Below, piece after piece: positions 36,501-48,000 of a DNA stretch of 64,000 nucleotides (its first letter is position 1; each line of letters begins with the position of its first letter). The notes beneath the pieces were generated by a model, which was not told the origin of the DNA, searched no databases, and saw only the letters and a list, made by a program, of their open reading frames with translations. The translations under genes and the position numbers were made by a program. Origin of the DNA: a virus; IMG/VR virus record IMGVR_UViG_3300020463_002440, positions 62,001-126,000 of that record; one strand, given 5' to 3'.

Positions 36501-38535
36501 GATCGGATCCGCCAATTGTATTATTAACAAAATTCCATATCCAAGTTAAACCACCGTATTGACCTTGCTCGCCTTGTAATCCTTGAATGCCTTGTATGCC
36601 AGTTGTTCCTTGAACACCTTGAGTACCCTGACCACCTTCTCTTCCTTGTAGTCCCTGTAGACCTTGTAATCCTTGGATTCCTGTAATACCTTGTATACCT
36701 TGCGACCCTTGTATTGCCTCGCCTTGAATCCCTTGTAGACCCTGTAAACCTTGAATACCTGTCGTTCCTTGAACTCCTTGTAAACCTTGAACACCTTGTG
36801 GACCAAAGTTACCTTGTAATCCTTGGACACCTTGTAGACCTTGAATACCACGATCACCATTTCTTGAGAATGTTAAACGAATGTCTATACCGTTTGCGAA
36901 AGTACCTGCACCACTTATTTTCTCAACAGCATACTCCCAATAACCAGTCTTATCTGTTATTGTATCAATCTTAAATAATGCTTGATCGTAAATATCTACT
37001 GCATTAATAATTCTTACATAACCTTTAGGAGAACCAACAATTGAGTTAAGTTCAGCAGATAAGCCATCCATAACATTGTTAGCACTTTGATCTTCATCAT
37101 CAATCCATAGCTTAAGGTTAGAAGCTGTTAAATCAGTATCACTGAAACGAATCTTTCCTGTACCAGGATCTGCATCAGTTGTGTTATTGTCGTAATCGTA
37201 ATCGTATGTTATTCCACCGAAGTCTCCGGTAGAACCTTGTAATCCTTGTAAGCCTTGAAGTCCTTGTGTACCCTGAACTCCTTGAACACCTTGTAAGCCT
37301 TGAGTACCTTGTGTTCCTGTATCACCTTGTATGCCAGTTGTTCCTTGGACGCCTTGAGTACCTTGAGGTCCAAGTAGTCCTTGAGTACCTTGAACTCCCT
37401 GAACACCTTGCGATCCTGTTATACCTTGAACACCTTGAGCACCACTTCTTACAAATGAAAGTATGAATGCAGGATCTGCAGCAACGTTTGTTAATACTGC
37501 TCCTGTACTTCCTATATGATTAACAAGTATTGTGAACCAACCAGAGTTATCTGTTATTTGTGTAATTTCATATGTAATGAATTGTGATGTATCACTGATT
37601 CTTGTTGCTTGTATATAACCTTTAACAGGACCTGATACTTGGTCAATAGAATTTAGTAATGCTGATACATCTTTAGATTGTTTTGCTGTTGAGTCAATGA
37701 ATAGTGCTGAAGCAGAGTTAGCCGCGGCTGAATTAATTGCGAACTTACCAACTGTAGGATCTTGAGCAACTGTTGTGAGATCAAAGTCAAACTCAAATGA
37801 TACTCCACCATAAGAACCTACAAAACCTTGAATTCCATAAAATCCTTGTATACCAGTGATTCCTTGAACACCCTGTGGTCCTGCACGTCCTTGTGTTCCT
37901 TGGAAACCAAGATCACCTTGAATACCGGTAATACCTTGAACACCTTGTGGACCACGTCTTCCTTGTATACCTTGAATACCGTATATTCCTTGCACACCCT
38001 GAACGCCTTGAATACCACGGAATCCTTGAACTCCACGATATCCTTGTTCACCTTGAATACCTTCTTGACCTAATGTTCCTTGATTACCTTGTAATCCTTG
38101 AATTCCTTGAAATCCTTGTACACCACGGAAAGATCCAATATTTACCCAATTGGCTCCATCCCAAATCCATAGTTCATCATCAGCTTCATCAATAACACCT
38201 TCACCAATATTAGGCGAGGTAAATGCTGCGTTTAAAGTTGCTTGTGGATCTCCACCTGCATCAACATCTGCAACTGAACCAATAATTGTAAAGCCAGGTC
38301 CGTAATTACCTTGGACACCTTGATTACCTTGAATGCCTGAGAAACCTTGTGTTCCTTGAGGTCCTGTTCCAAGTGGCTCCCAGGAAGTACCGTCGGAATA
38401 TCTTAACTCTCCGTTATCGGCATAAACCACTGCACCTTCAAAAGGAGCAGGATCGAGAGTGATAGGAAAAGTTTGCGGAACACCGTGTCCGATTAATTGG
38501 TTCTTTCCTGTCAATGTTCCGAATTTACTGGCCAT
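33526..38535 (-). CDS. Collagen-like tail fibre, 1669 aa, with four beta modules and C-terminal S74 chaperone
   Basis: The N-terminal globular part (about 1-56) is followed by Gly-X-Y triplets strongly enriched in Gln at the Y position (GIQG, GVQG, GLQG) instead of Pro. Four homologous beta modules interrupt the triplets, each starting (Y/F)GGxxxxxxFDxxT and DPGxGKxxFNN and ending near FxR(T/S)GD/GxxG: DNA about 37445-37805, 36865-37215, 36150-36555 and 35655-36010. A long uninterrupted collagen-like stretch follows (DNA about 34119-35655). The C-terminus has a DGSVTLGGSTITTWPSGGGG linker and an S74 chaperone with Ser1583 and Lys1588 (SDESLK), GVIAQEVEQVMPEVV and a terminal coiled coil, about 87 residues being released on self-cleavage. 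It is likely a flexible trimeric virion fibre. The gene is alone in its late unit. Confidence 0.88.
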   Translation of the reverse strand: MASKFGTLTGKNQLIGHGVPQTFPITLDPAPFEGAVVYADNGELRYSDGTSWEPLGTGPQGTQGFSGIQGNQGVQGNYGPGFTIIGSVADVDAGGDPQATLNAAFTSPNIGEGVIDEADDELWIWDGANWVNIGSFRGVQGFQGIQGLQGNQGTLGQEGIQGEQGYRGVQGFRGIQGVQGVQGIYGIQGIQGRRGPQGVQGITGIQGDLGFQGTQGRAGPQGVQGITGIQGFYGIQGFVGSYGGVSFEFDFDLTTVAQDPTVGKFAINSAAANSASALFIDSTAKQSKDVSALLNSIDQVSGPVKGYIQATRISDTSQFITYEITQITDNSGWFTILVNHIGSTGAVLTNVAADPAFILSFVRSGAQGVQGITGSQGVQGVQGTQGLLGPQGTQGVQGTTGIQGDTGTQGTQGLQGVQGVQGTQGLQGLQGLQGSTGDFGGITYDYDYDNNTTDADPGTGKIRFSDTDLTASNLKLWIDDEDQSANNVMDGLSAELNSIVGSPKGYVRIINAVDIYDQALFKIDTITDKTGYWEYAVEKISGAGTFANGIDIRLTFSRNGDRGIQGLQGVQGLQGNFGPQGVQGLQGVQGTTGIQGLQGLQGIQGEAIQGSQGIQGITGIQGLQGLQGLQGREGGQGTQGVQGTTGIQGIQGLQGEQGQYGGLTWIWNFVNNTIGGSDPGTNNFKFNNSNPALATLITLDDIPADQFTQEIDDFLDFIDNQPGTVKGYLKVQEGNYDDGNGPAGHHWLVYEITDWTWDSGSKNYGYFDVNYVDGNVTNWQTAVNAVHGPAALITFIPRGPAGIQGSTGSQGTQGLQGLTGAGIQGPQGLQGNSGLQGAEGSFGGITFDYTFDVSTINNDPGIGKLKFNNATYSSATALYIDDRDDNFINIEPFLRTVDDSSSPIKGHFKVTKKSQPEVFQIFTISSLAEPTGYFILTCAFVSGNGTFADQEDVTITFARTGDIGAVGNQGTQGLQGLQGTQGLLGLQGTTGAGAQGSTGPQGLQGPQGLQGLQGTTGSVGIQGAQGNAGIQGGLGIQGDSGAGAQGIQGIQGVTGSQGIGGTGSDGFQGTQGIQGPEGGPGAQGLQGADGGDGQPGGAGSQGTQGTTGAGSQGIQGIQGTTGVGAAGSQGIQGVQGPGAVGTQGTTGSGIQGVQGPQGTSGVTGSGVQGLQGIQGLQGESGPQGIDGAGIQGPSGPQGIQGETGAGDLGPQGVQGSNGPQGIQGLIGLQGVIGGASAQGFQGMQGNQGLQGQDGTGAPGIQGPGGIQGVQGPPGELGGLGTQGIQGIQGDLGIQGENGSGLQGIQGGVGPQGVQGNEGGSGGAGTQGPIGNQGIQGITGIQGFEGSGSSGIQGPPGAQGPTGEDATGTQGPSGPIGPQGIQGVQGTLGFQGAFGAGAQGTQGEAGNPGAQGSAGFQGTLGPAGPQGVSGITGSGLQGIQGLIGFQGNDGQTGAQGTTGATGSPDTASIHTSSLQGTAMFITMTQGGSGSRPLYGTTTPNPGGDQNFFYTANDDELTLENLTIDGSVTLGGSTITTWPSGGGGSGNLNNIVEDTTPQLGGNLDGQSYNITTTGDITASDFNTTSDESLKDNVETIENALDKVMKLRGVMFNWIDNGEASTGVIAQEVEQVMPEVVSERDDGTKTVSYGNLVGILIEAIKEQQKEIDELKK
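34119..35655 (-). repeat. Long collagen-like Gly-X-Gln coding repeat
   Basis: Degenerate nine-base periodicity, visible on the plus strand as recurring CCTTGnnnnCC. It encodes roughly 500 residues of Gly-X-Y triplets with Y mostly Gln. The repeat also produces Leu-rich open frames on the plus strand that are not genes. Confidence 0.85.
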
Positions 38536-38574
38536 TTATTTTATTTCCTTAAAGTTCAAACCTTATTAATAATA

Positions 38575-38582
38575 TATTTATT
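38575..38582 (-). promoter_or_regulatory. Probable late promoter box, AATAAATA
   Basis: One-base variant of TATAAATA about 40 bp upstream of the collagen-fibre ATG, in the 51-bp gap after the 141-aa gene. AATAAATA recurs at two other unit starts in this window. Confidence 0.5.
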
Positions 38583-38586
38583 ATGT

Positions 38587-39012
38587 TTAAACAACATCGT
38601 CTTCTTCAGACTGACCTTGTGTAAACGATATTGTCGCATGAATAGCCAAATCGGCCGTTGCCTCGATTTTTAACTCATCTCCTGTTTTCAAAAACTGACC
38701 GTTCAATGGAATCGGTATCGTCTCATATGCTGGAATTGGCATGTTCTTAAGTATAAAGAATTCTGCGTTTTCTATATGCCTATGAATTTGTAAATCAATA
38801 TTAACAGTATTAGCTGTAACATTGCACAATACAAGAGGTGAGATAATTTCAGCAACACCTGGCTCAACGACGTTTGATCCACCAAAGACAAGCTCAGGTA
38901 CATTATAGTTTGGACAATCCACAATCACACTCATATTGGTTGTAACAACCTTACTGACGGCAATTGGTTTAGCGTCAGGTGCTTGTGAGGTATCTATAGT
39001 AGTTATTGACAT
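38587..39012 (-). CDS. Uncharacterised virion-region protein, 141 aa
   Basis: Starts MSITTIDTSQAPDAKPIAVS, with strand-rich segments (MSVIVDCPNYNVPELVFGG, VNIDLQIHRHIENAEFFIL) and an acidic end (QGQSEEDDVV). No transmembrane segment. It follows the 3755-aa giant fibre by 15 bp and precedes the collagen fibre, so it is probably a fibre-associated accessory or capping protein. No family recognised. Confidence 0.6.
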   Translation of the reverse strand: MSITTIDTSQAPDAKPIAVSKVVTTNMSVIVDCPNYNVPELVFGGSNVVEPGVAEIISPLVLCNVTANTVNIDLQIHRHIENAEFFILKNMPIPAYETIPIPLNGQFLKTGDELKIEATADLAIHATISFTQGQSEEDDVV

Positions 39013-39027
39013 TTTTAATTTCCTATT

Positions 39028-42000
39028 TTAAATTACTGCTCTACTGTTTGAAGCTCTTCTTGCGAGTTTTCTTACAGAAGATGTAAATGGTCGACCTTCG
39101 ATTCTACCTGTTCGACCGTTAATTCTTAGTCCTCTTGCGAAGTACTGGTTATTCAATTCATCAGCACCTGACCATCGGATTCTACCACCGTCCTCATTAA
39201 GAACCGAAGCAACTGCTGATATAGCAGCACCTAAGTTTCTAAAGTTCAGAGGTAATGCATTTCTGTTAACACCTGCTGATGCACCGTTAAACTGGTGAGC
39301 AATAGATTCAACCAATGATCCAAATACTAATGTATCAGGTTTAAGTACATTACTCTTCAGACAATTATCAAATAATGCTTGTATCATTGCTGTATGATCT
39401 GAATCAGGAGATAGATTATTTACAAGATAATCTCTCATTCGATCCCACGATCCAGTAAATGCATCTAACAAGTCTGTATTGTTAGCACCTTCTAATACCC
39501 AAGTTGAACCATTCCAATAATATATATTACCTGCATACAGATTTGTTGTGAAATCAGTAGCAACAATATATGCCCAGTTTGGTTTCTGTCCTGTAATAGA
39601 ACTTAACGCAGCCACATCAACAACTGATCCTTTATATTTCAATCCTTGCATTGTTGGATTGAATACTGGGAACACATGAGTACCATCGTAATCAAAGAAT
39701 GTTGCTGTAAATGTTCTTATTGCGTTCTGATTACCATTTGTTTGATAGCTTGGTCCTACTGCTTGTGTATCTACATATTTGAAATCATTCTGTAAAGCAG
39801 TTAGTAAGTTTCTTGCATCACGTCTTGTTAGATTAATATCAAGGAAGTTATATGTAGCATTTACATATCTTACAGTATCTTTCTGTAATCCTTTTCTTCT
39901 TTGAGCAAGTATATCTTGAGCATCTGTAAATACTGCATCGCTGTAACTGTAATCAGGTTCAGTTTTAACAGGTAAGTACTTAGTATCATTATTTATTTGA
40001 GTTAAGAAGAATATATCTGCAAGATCTTTAACCTTCTTGCTTTCAACTGCAGTTCCTAATTCACCAAGTATCTTCTGACCTTCGTATTCACCAATTACAA
40101 TATCTTTACAAATCTTACCTAATTGACGATATGCTTTTGCAGTTGGTTCTCGTTGATCTTCAGGTAATCTGTAAACTTGATTCCAGAAGTAGAAATCAGC
40201 ATTCCATCTTGACGCGGTATTACCACCGAAGTTCAAGTCAAAGCTGAATGCATCAAGTAAGAAACCTGTATCTCTTCTACATTTATCTTTGTTGTAATCA
40301 AGTACAGTGAATTGATTGTTTATAAATTCAGTTACATCGGAAGCAAGTTCTTCAGTATTATCAACAAGTTTCTGAGCAGCATTACTAAGTTCAGTTGTTG
40401 GGAAACTTGAAGTTGATACTGGTCTTGGCAATTCGTCATTATCATTAGATCTTATTGATTGTTCGATAATACCAACTAAGTTAGTAACCTCAGTACCTTC
40501 AGTTGAAGTAGCTGCTACACCCAATGTATTTTGCGGAGTTAAAGTATATGTACTTGCATTAGTTACTGGAGTTTCTTGAACTACTTGAGACATTGCATTA
40601 CCAAGCAACTGTAATATATCAGCGTATTGTCTTTGCTGATCTACTTTAAGTACTGATACTTCTTTCTCAAAGTAAATGCCTGCTGATTGTAATGATGCGA
40701 AGTTTGTTTCATATTGAACATCGTGTGATATAGCATCAATAGTATATCCTATATCTCTTCTACATCTTGCTCGAGGGAAACTCAATCCGTTATGATTAAC
40801 TGATATATAACTGATAACACCTTCTGCGGCAGTATGAGATAGTCTTTCAACAAGCTCTTTAGCAGTTACATAGTTATCTCCCATCCAAGTTTGATCCACA
40901 TCAATTCTTTCAGGAATTGTAGATCTTACTTCATAAGAATCATCAACCGCATTGGCAATAAGTTCAACTAGCTTTCTTGTAGCAATACAAGTATTTGGAT
41001 TTGCACCGTGTATCGAGAAGTCTTGAGCTTCTGTTGTTTGATACGAAGGTACGCCGTTCCAATATTCGTATTTAGTTACAATATCACCAGTATAATATTT
41101 TCCTGTTCTTGGGAATAGTTTTGTTTCAATATCCTTAGCACCAACAACATGTTCTATAACTTTTGCCATGTGTAAGAATGCATCTCTTGTTCCCATGTAT
41201 TGTTCGATCTGTAATCCAGTATTTACTGTATTTTCAAAATACATTCCTGCAGTTTGAACTGAAGCCGCATTACCTCCATATTGAATGTCATGAGAAACTG
41301 CATCAATAATATATCCAGCATCTCTTCGACATTTCTCTTCACTGAATGGAAGTATATCATAATTTTCTGCAAGATAAGCAAGCAAGTCTTTAGCAACCGT
41401 TTCTTTAACTCCAAGTACTTCATTAAACGCTGTTTGATTAACTGCAGCATAATTTGATACTTTAGGCAATTCATAAGCAGGATTCAAGAGTAAGGTTGCA
41501 CTTGTAAGAGCATTTGCACAAAGATCAAATAAACCTTCCATTTCGGCGCCGAGTGGAGCACCACCTGAACCTGAACTGAAGTCTTGACTTAACGCATTAT
41601 TTGCTGATTTTAAACCAGCAATATCAGTATCTTGGACAATTAAATCAACACAATCTCCAATATGTTTAAATAGCATAGCTGAAGGCTCAACTTGATTTGT
41701 AGGTAAGCCAACATTAACTCCCTTTTCAAAATAAAGTCGAGTAAAGTTTTGAGTAGCAAAGTTACCTTGATGTTGTCCGTCAAATGAAACTGCATCAATC
41801 AAGTATCCTGTATCTCTTTCGCATTTAGCAACATCGTGAACATGGCTTGGATAATTTGCCTCAACCCATGCTGTTGCTTCAGCTATTAAGAATGCTTTGT
41901 TATTTTGTAATTGAGATCTACCATTTATTCGAGCAACACCTTGAGCATTTGTAGTAAAGTTGATTGCATCAGCAGCACTTCTACCATTTGTCATAACATC

Positions 42001-45000
42001 AATTATTTCGTCAAATGCTTCTTCAACTTTAACCTTTAGTGCTGAATCAGTAACTGCTTTAACTGCCAAGCCTCTTGCAAATTTAATACCTTCAACTGTT
42101 TCAGTTAATTGTTCGTTAATTACTCTGTTTGTACTTACAGTGTCAATTCTGTAAGCAGTACCATTAAATACTGCATTATAGTTAGAACCGGTGAGTACAT
42201 CAACCGCAACTGCATCAAGAAGTAAACCTATGTCTCTCTTACATCTATCTCCATCAAATGTATAATAACGATCTTTCAGATAACCTTGTACTTCTTCAAT
42301 AATAAAGTCTCTGTTTTGTTGTAATTGCTTTCTTGCTAATGTTCTATTCGGATCAAACGAAGCCTTAGTTAATGTTGGGAATTCATCATCTTCGATATTT
42401 ACATCATCAACTAATTGAGCAATTGATTCAATTAAATCATGCAATCTTGTAGCTGTTGCTGTATCAGCTGCAGTTCCATCTGTATTTTGATAAGGACCTG
42501 TACTAATTGCACCAGTATCGGCTGAAACAAATGAATGTGCATATTGACCTGAACCACCAGTACCAACATTCATTGTTATAGATGTACTAGTAATTGATGT
42601 AATCTTAACTGCTTTTCTATAATGAGGATGATGTGCTTGTGGCTCGGTATGATTTTGTGGACCGCTACCCATATCACAACTGAATGTAAATCCATTTGGT
42701 TTTAGATAAACTTTGTTTCCTACATCAAGTGTATGACTTCCAATTGTTGCTGTAAATACTCCAGTTGCTGGATCGTAAGTGGCATCAGTTGGATTGAATG
42801 TTGTAAAGTTTGTAGTATGAGCAACTTCTTTCGCAATCTTTTCAGCAACATCTGCTAAGTGAGAGAATGCCTTTTTCGTTGGTTCTCGTTGTTCATAAGG
42901 TAATACATTAATTGATTCTCTTAATCCTGAAACATTAGCAGTATCTTCATAATCGGATAATACTTTAAACTGTCCTTTTACTTCAATAGGTAATACATTA
43001 GTTGATCTTAATTGTTCGTAATCAGCCGATGCAGAATTGAATCTTCTGAAGTAGTAATCAAATACTTCTAATGTATTTTCATTTCCACCGTATTCAATAT
43101 CTCTTGATACTGCATCAACAATTAAACCAACATCTCTTTCACAAACCTCGGCAGCATAAGGTAATCCTTTATGTTCTTTTCTTAGGTAATCAATTACTGA
43201 CAATGAAATATTTTCGGATATTCCATCAATTGCAGCACAAGCAGTTACCATTGCAGTTTCAACATTAGGTTCGATGTAATCAGGCAAATGATCTATTGTA
43301 TCATCAGAGAGTGCTTGAGTTACAATATTAACTCTATCTCTTGCTAAGTTAGCAACCTCAATACCTCTATCAGTTCCTGTAACATCTTGTGTTACTGCAT
43401 TTCCTGTGGAAGGTGTGATTGTTATATCTCTAACAATACTCCAAGCAACTTCAGCTATATGTTCCCAAACTTTAACAAATGGTTCTTTTTGAGATATAGG
43501 TAATACTGATTCTCCGTTTTCAAAATACAATCTTGCAAAGTTAACAGAACATGTATTTCCGCCAAACCTAACATCTTGTGCTAGTGAATCAACCAAGTAA
43601 CCTGTATCTCTTGCACAATCAGCAGTATCATAAGAGTGGCTAGTATTCTGAGAAAGCCAAGCATTAGTTTCAGCAATAATAAATGCTCTATTAGCAATTA
43701 ATTGATTAGAAGCTTGTTTATGATCTTCTGTTAAAGCAGCTTCATCACCGTATGTTGTCACACCAGTATTGGCTGCACCATTTGATATGATATTAATAAT
43801 TCTATCAAAGTGTTGATTTGCTCTTGTAAGTGCGGTTCCTGTAACATTAGGATCACCGGCAACTTCAGATTTTAAGTAATTAATTGCACCTACTGTTTGT
43901 GTTAACTGATCGTTAATAACTTTGTTAGCACCTACTGAACCAGTTCTATAACCTAGTCCCATGAATTGAGAATTCCAAGTAGAGCCTGTAGCAATATCTC
44001 TTCTTACTGAATCAAGAATGAATCCTGAATCTCTTGTACATTTTTCACCGTTGAATACAAAGTATTCAGAATCTAAATAATTATTAACTTCTTTTTGTAA
44101 GAACTCTCTGTTAGCTTGTATTTGTTCTCTTGCATATTGACCTTGAGAATTATAAGTAACTTTAGCTACTGAATCTTTAATGGCCGATACAAATGTATGA
44201 GTTCCACCTGAACTTGCAAGAAGCTGAACAGTAACATCATTACCATTAACGGCTGTGACAGCTGTTGGAGTATTATAAACTGCATCACCTTTTCTTGGAT
44301 ACGAATGTTCAGTTGCATTACCGTCTTGTGTACATGTATAAGTAAATGAATATGGAGCAAACTGAACATAGTCATTTGTTGTTAAATCATGACCAGGAAT
44401 TGTCATTACAGTAATTCCTGAGGTAGGATCGTAAGTAGATGTTGTTGGTGTATAATGTTTAACAACTGAAGCAGGATCTGTAAATAATAATGCATCTGCA
44501 TCTATACAGTTAACCTCTGCACTAACAAACGTATGAGCTCCACCAGGACCTGCTCCTACATTCATTGTAATTGTATCAGAAGTTGCTGAATCAATTCTTA
44601 TAGGCTTCTTATAAGTAATACTATGATGTTCTTGAGGAACTGCATGATTGTAAACATTTCCATCCATTGTACATGTAAATACAAACGACCTAGGCTTAAT
44701 TGTTATATAATCGCCTGCTTCTAAATTATGTTGTCCAATTGTGGCAGTCATTACACCGGTTGCTTCATTGTAAGTAGCAGTTCTTGGTGTATACGTAGAT
44801 ATGTAATTACGTGTCTTAATATTATTTGCTGTTGCTGATATAAATGTATGAGGAGATGTATCAGACGAAGTACCTGCATTAATTGTAATCGTTGTGTTTG
44901 ATGTAGCAGCTACTACCATTGGCTTCTTATAAGCAGGATGTTCTCTTGTTCCTTGAATGGCACCTGTAATAGCAGATACAAATGTATGAGTACCTGATGC

Positions 45001-48000
45001 GTAATTTCCTCTTACCTTACCAACATTACATCCAATTACATTACCTTCAACTGAAGTAAGGGTAACTTCTTTTCTAAAGTTAGGATGGTGTTCTTCAGGT
45101 TCAGGATGACTTGTTTGATTATTATCTAACAGGCAAGACCATGTAATACCTCTTGTGGCAAATTTAATCTTATCGCCTACTCTTAATTTGTTAGTTCCAA
45201 TATCAGCAGTAAACTCTCCAGTAGCAGGATCATAAGTAGCTGTACTTGGAGTAAAGTTTGTTACTGTCTTTGTTGGATACGAATGCTGAGATGCATTACC
45301 ATCCAAATCACAAGTATATGTTAAGCTCTCAGGAGCAATTAATATTTCTTGTCCGATTTGTAAATCGTGAGAACCAATTGTAAGTACGTTTAGACCTGTA
45401 ATAGGATCGTAAGCAGAATCTGAAGTTGAATAAGTTTTACCTGTACTATTTAAAATACTTGTAATTTTATCGAATGCTTCGTCTGATCTGAACCCAGAAG
45501 CTTTATCATCAATTGCCTTAACATGTGAGATTGCATTGTTTGAAGCAGATACAAATGTATGAGGATTAGATCCACCGTACCCAACAAACATTGTGATAGT
45601 TGTTGGTGTTGTAGATTCAATTGGACAAGGATGATTAAAGAAAGGATGTCCTGGATTTGGAACTGCATCGTTTGTAGGTCCACTTCCTGTATCACAACTG
45701 AATGTAATACCATCTTCAGCAAACCTTACATAATCTCCTGCTTGTAATTTGTGACGACCGATAGTAGCAGTAAATATTCCAGACTCAGGATTATATGATG
45801 CATCAGTTGGAGTAAATGACAATCCTTGATTCTTTGCAGGAGTAATTGCGTTTGCGACTGCAGATACAAATGTATGTTCTTGCTGTCCTGTTGATCCACC
45901 ATAACCAGGATTCAATGTAATAGTTGTATTTGATACTCCTATGATTGGACAAGGAACGCCGTTTGCATATGGGTGATGCGCTTCAGGAACCGCATGGTTT
46001 GTAGGACCTGAACCAGTATCACAACTGAATGTAATACCTTGCATCGCAAATACAACAGTATCTCCAACAGCCAATGTATGAGCACCAATAGTTGCTACCA
46101 TGATTCCGGTAGAAGGATCGTAAGTTACGTCAGTAGGCTGGAATCCGCTTTCTGTCTGAAGTGTATTAACTCTTCTCTTAAGTTCGTTTATTGCACCTGT
46201 TGTTTGTACTAACTGATCGTTAATTACATTATCAGCTAACTCCGTACCTGCACGATAAGCAAGACCTGTTTGATATGCATTATAATTTGAACCTGTTAGA
46301 AGATCTCTTTCAACTGCAGGTAAAATGTATTCTCTAACATCTCTTCTACATTTGGCAGAATCATATCTGAAATATGTTTCATCAAGATATCCATCAACGT
46401 AATCCATTAAGAATGTTCTGTTTCTTTGTAATTGCTTTCTTGCGTTTCTCTTATTAGCAGGAATGCTTGCACTATCAGACCATTTGATAGTATCGCCTAG
46501 TACTGTAACTGCGCCTTGTGCAGCTTCGATGAATTGATACTCAAACGCAAATGGTTGTGTACCAACGTCAACTGTAATTTTATGAGGTACTGCACCTAAT
46601 ACTTCGACTGGAGTTTCATCAGCAGGATAACCTGCTTTTGGATAATAGGCTCTTGTTGTATGATTATCTCTGCTACAAGTCATGGTGAAACCACCTCTCT
46701 TAAGCAATACATAATCACCTATACTTAATCCGTGACCTGACTGAATAGCATTTGGAGTAGCAGAAACAAATGTATGTACTTGTTGACCAGTATCTCCACC
46801 ATAACCAACATTCATTCTTATTTTATTTCTACTTACACCGATAATTGGACATGGCTTTTCGTAATAAGGGTGGTGAGGTTCAGGAACCGCATGATTTGTA
46901 GGACCTGATCCAGTATCACAAGACCAAGTAACACTCTCAGGATTAAACCAAACAAAATCTCCTACTTCTAATTCGTGAGCACCTATATTGGCCTCCATAA
47001 TTCCAGTGGCAGGATCATAAGTTCCATCAGTCATTTGGTGAGCTTTTGAATTACCCATTGTGATAACGAATAAACCAGTTACTGGATCATAAGTTGCACC
47101 AGTAGGTGTATATTGTTTTCCTTTATTCTCAAGGATTTGTAAAATGTTATCGTAAGCATCATCAAGTCGTTGTGAAGCAAGATAAGAATCACCATCTATT
47201 AATTCATTAGTTTGATCCTTTAATCTATTATAAGCAGCAACTGTTTCGTTATTTTGATTTTGTATAACTGCTTTTGCAGATTGCATATAATATGCTCGAC
47301 CTGCAGTAAGTGAATTATAGTTAGTTTCAAATAACATGTCATTCTTAACGGCAGGAATAATATAATCAGAAACATCTCGACGACAAGATTTACTATCGTA
47401 TGCAAAGAACTCATCGTTGTTTTCAATCCAATCAATTAGCTCTTCAGTAACAAACTCTCTATTGTCCTGTAGTAGTGTTCTAGCTGCTGTTCGAGGCACA
47501 GAAGTATCTTGCCATATAATCGGGTTGATGTTCTCTTCACCGTATTCTAAGACATTTAGAAGTTCAGCAAAGGATGTATCAATTCTTGGATTAATTTCAT
47601 TATTTGCTGAAACAAAGATTTCTTTTGACCTGTCTCTTAAGTATTCGTTTGCACCTTTTGTTTCTTCAAGCTGTTCACCAGGAACAACATAACTGATTGG
47701 AGACCTATAAGTAATACCAGCAAGTCTTCCCCAATAGTTTGTATCAAGTGCAACGTCATAACCTGTACCGTCAATTATAATACCTGAATCTCTTAAACAT
47801 TTTTCTGAATCGTATTCTTTATAACCTAATCCACCGTTTGCTGAATTTGCTGTTAGGTAATCAACTACATCATCAATAACATCGTCAGCCGCATTATCAA
47901 TTGTATCAGCGAAGACTGTATTACCAATAATAAGATTAGAGTTTATACCTCTTGGAGCAAAGAATTCAGTTGTACCTTTTGCTCTCATTGATATATCACC

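Noticed and set aside
34119-37445. CRISPR-like appearance of short repeated CCTTG-containing strings
   Set aside because: The repeat is a nine-base coding periodicity of Gly-X-Y triplets without uniform spacers or conserved repeat unit.
34263-38195. Leu/Tyr-rich open frames on the plus strand opposite the collagen-like gene
   Set aside because: They are complements of the Gly-X-Gln codon repeat; no ribosome sites, no family resemblance, and every real gene is on the minus strand.
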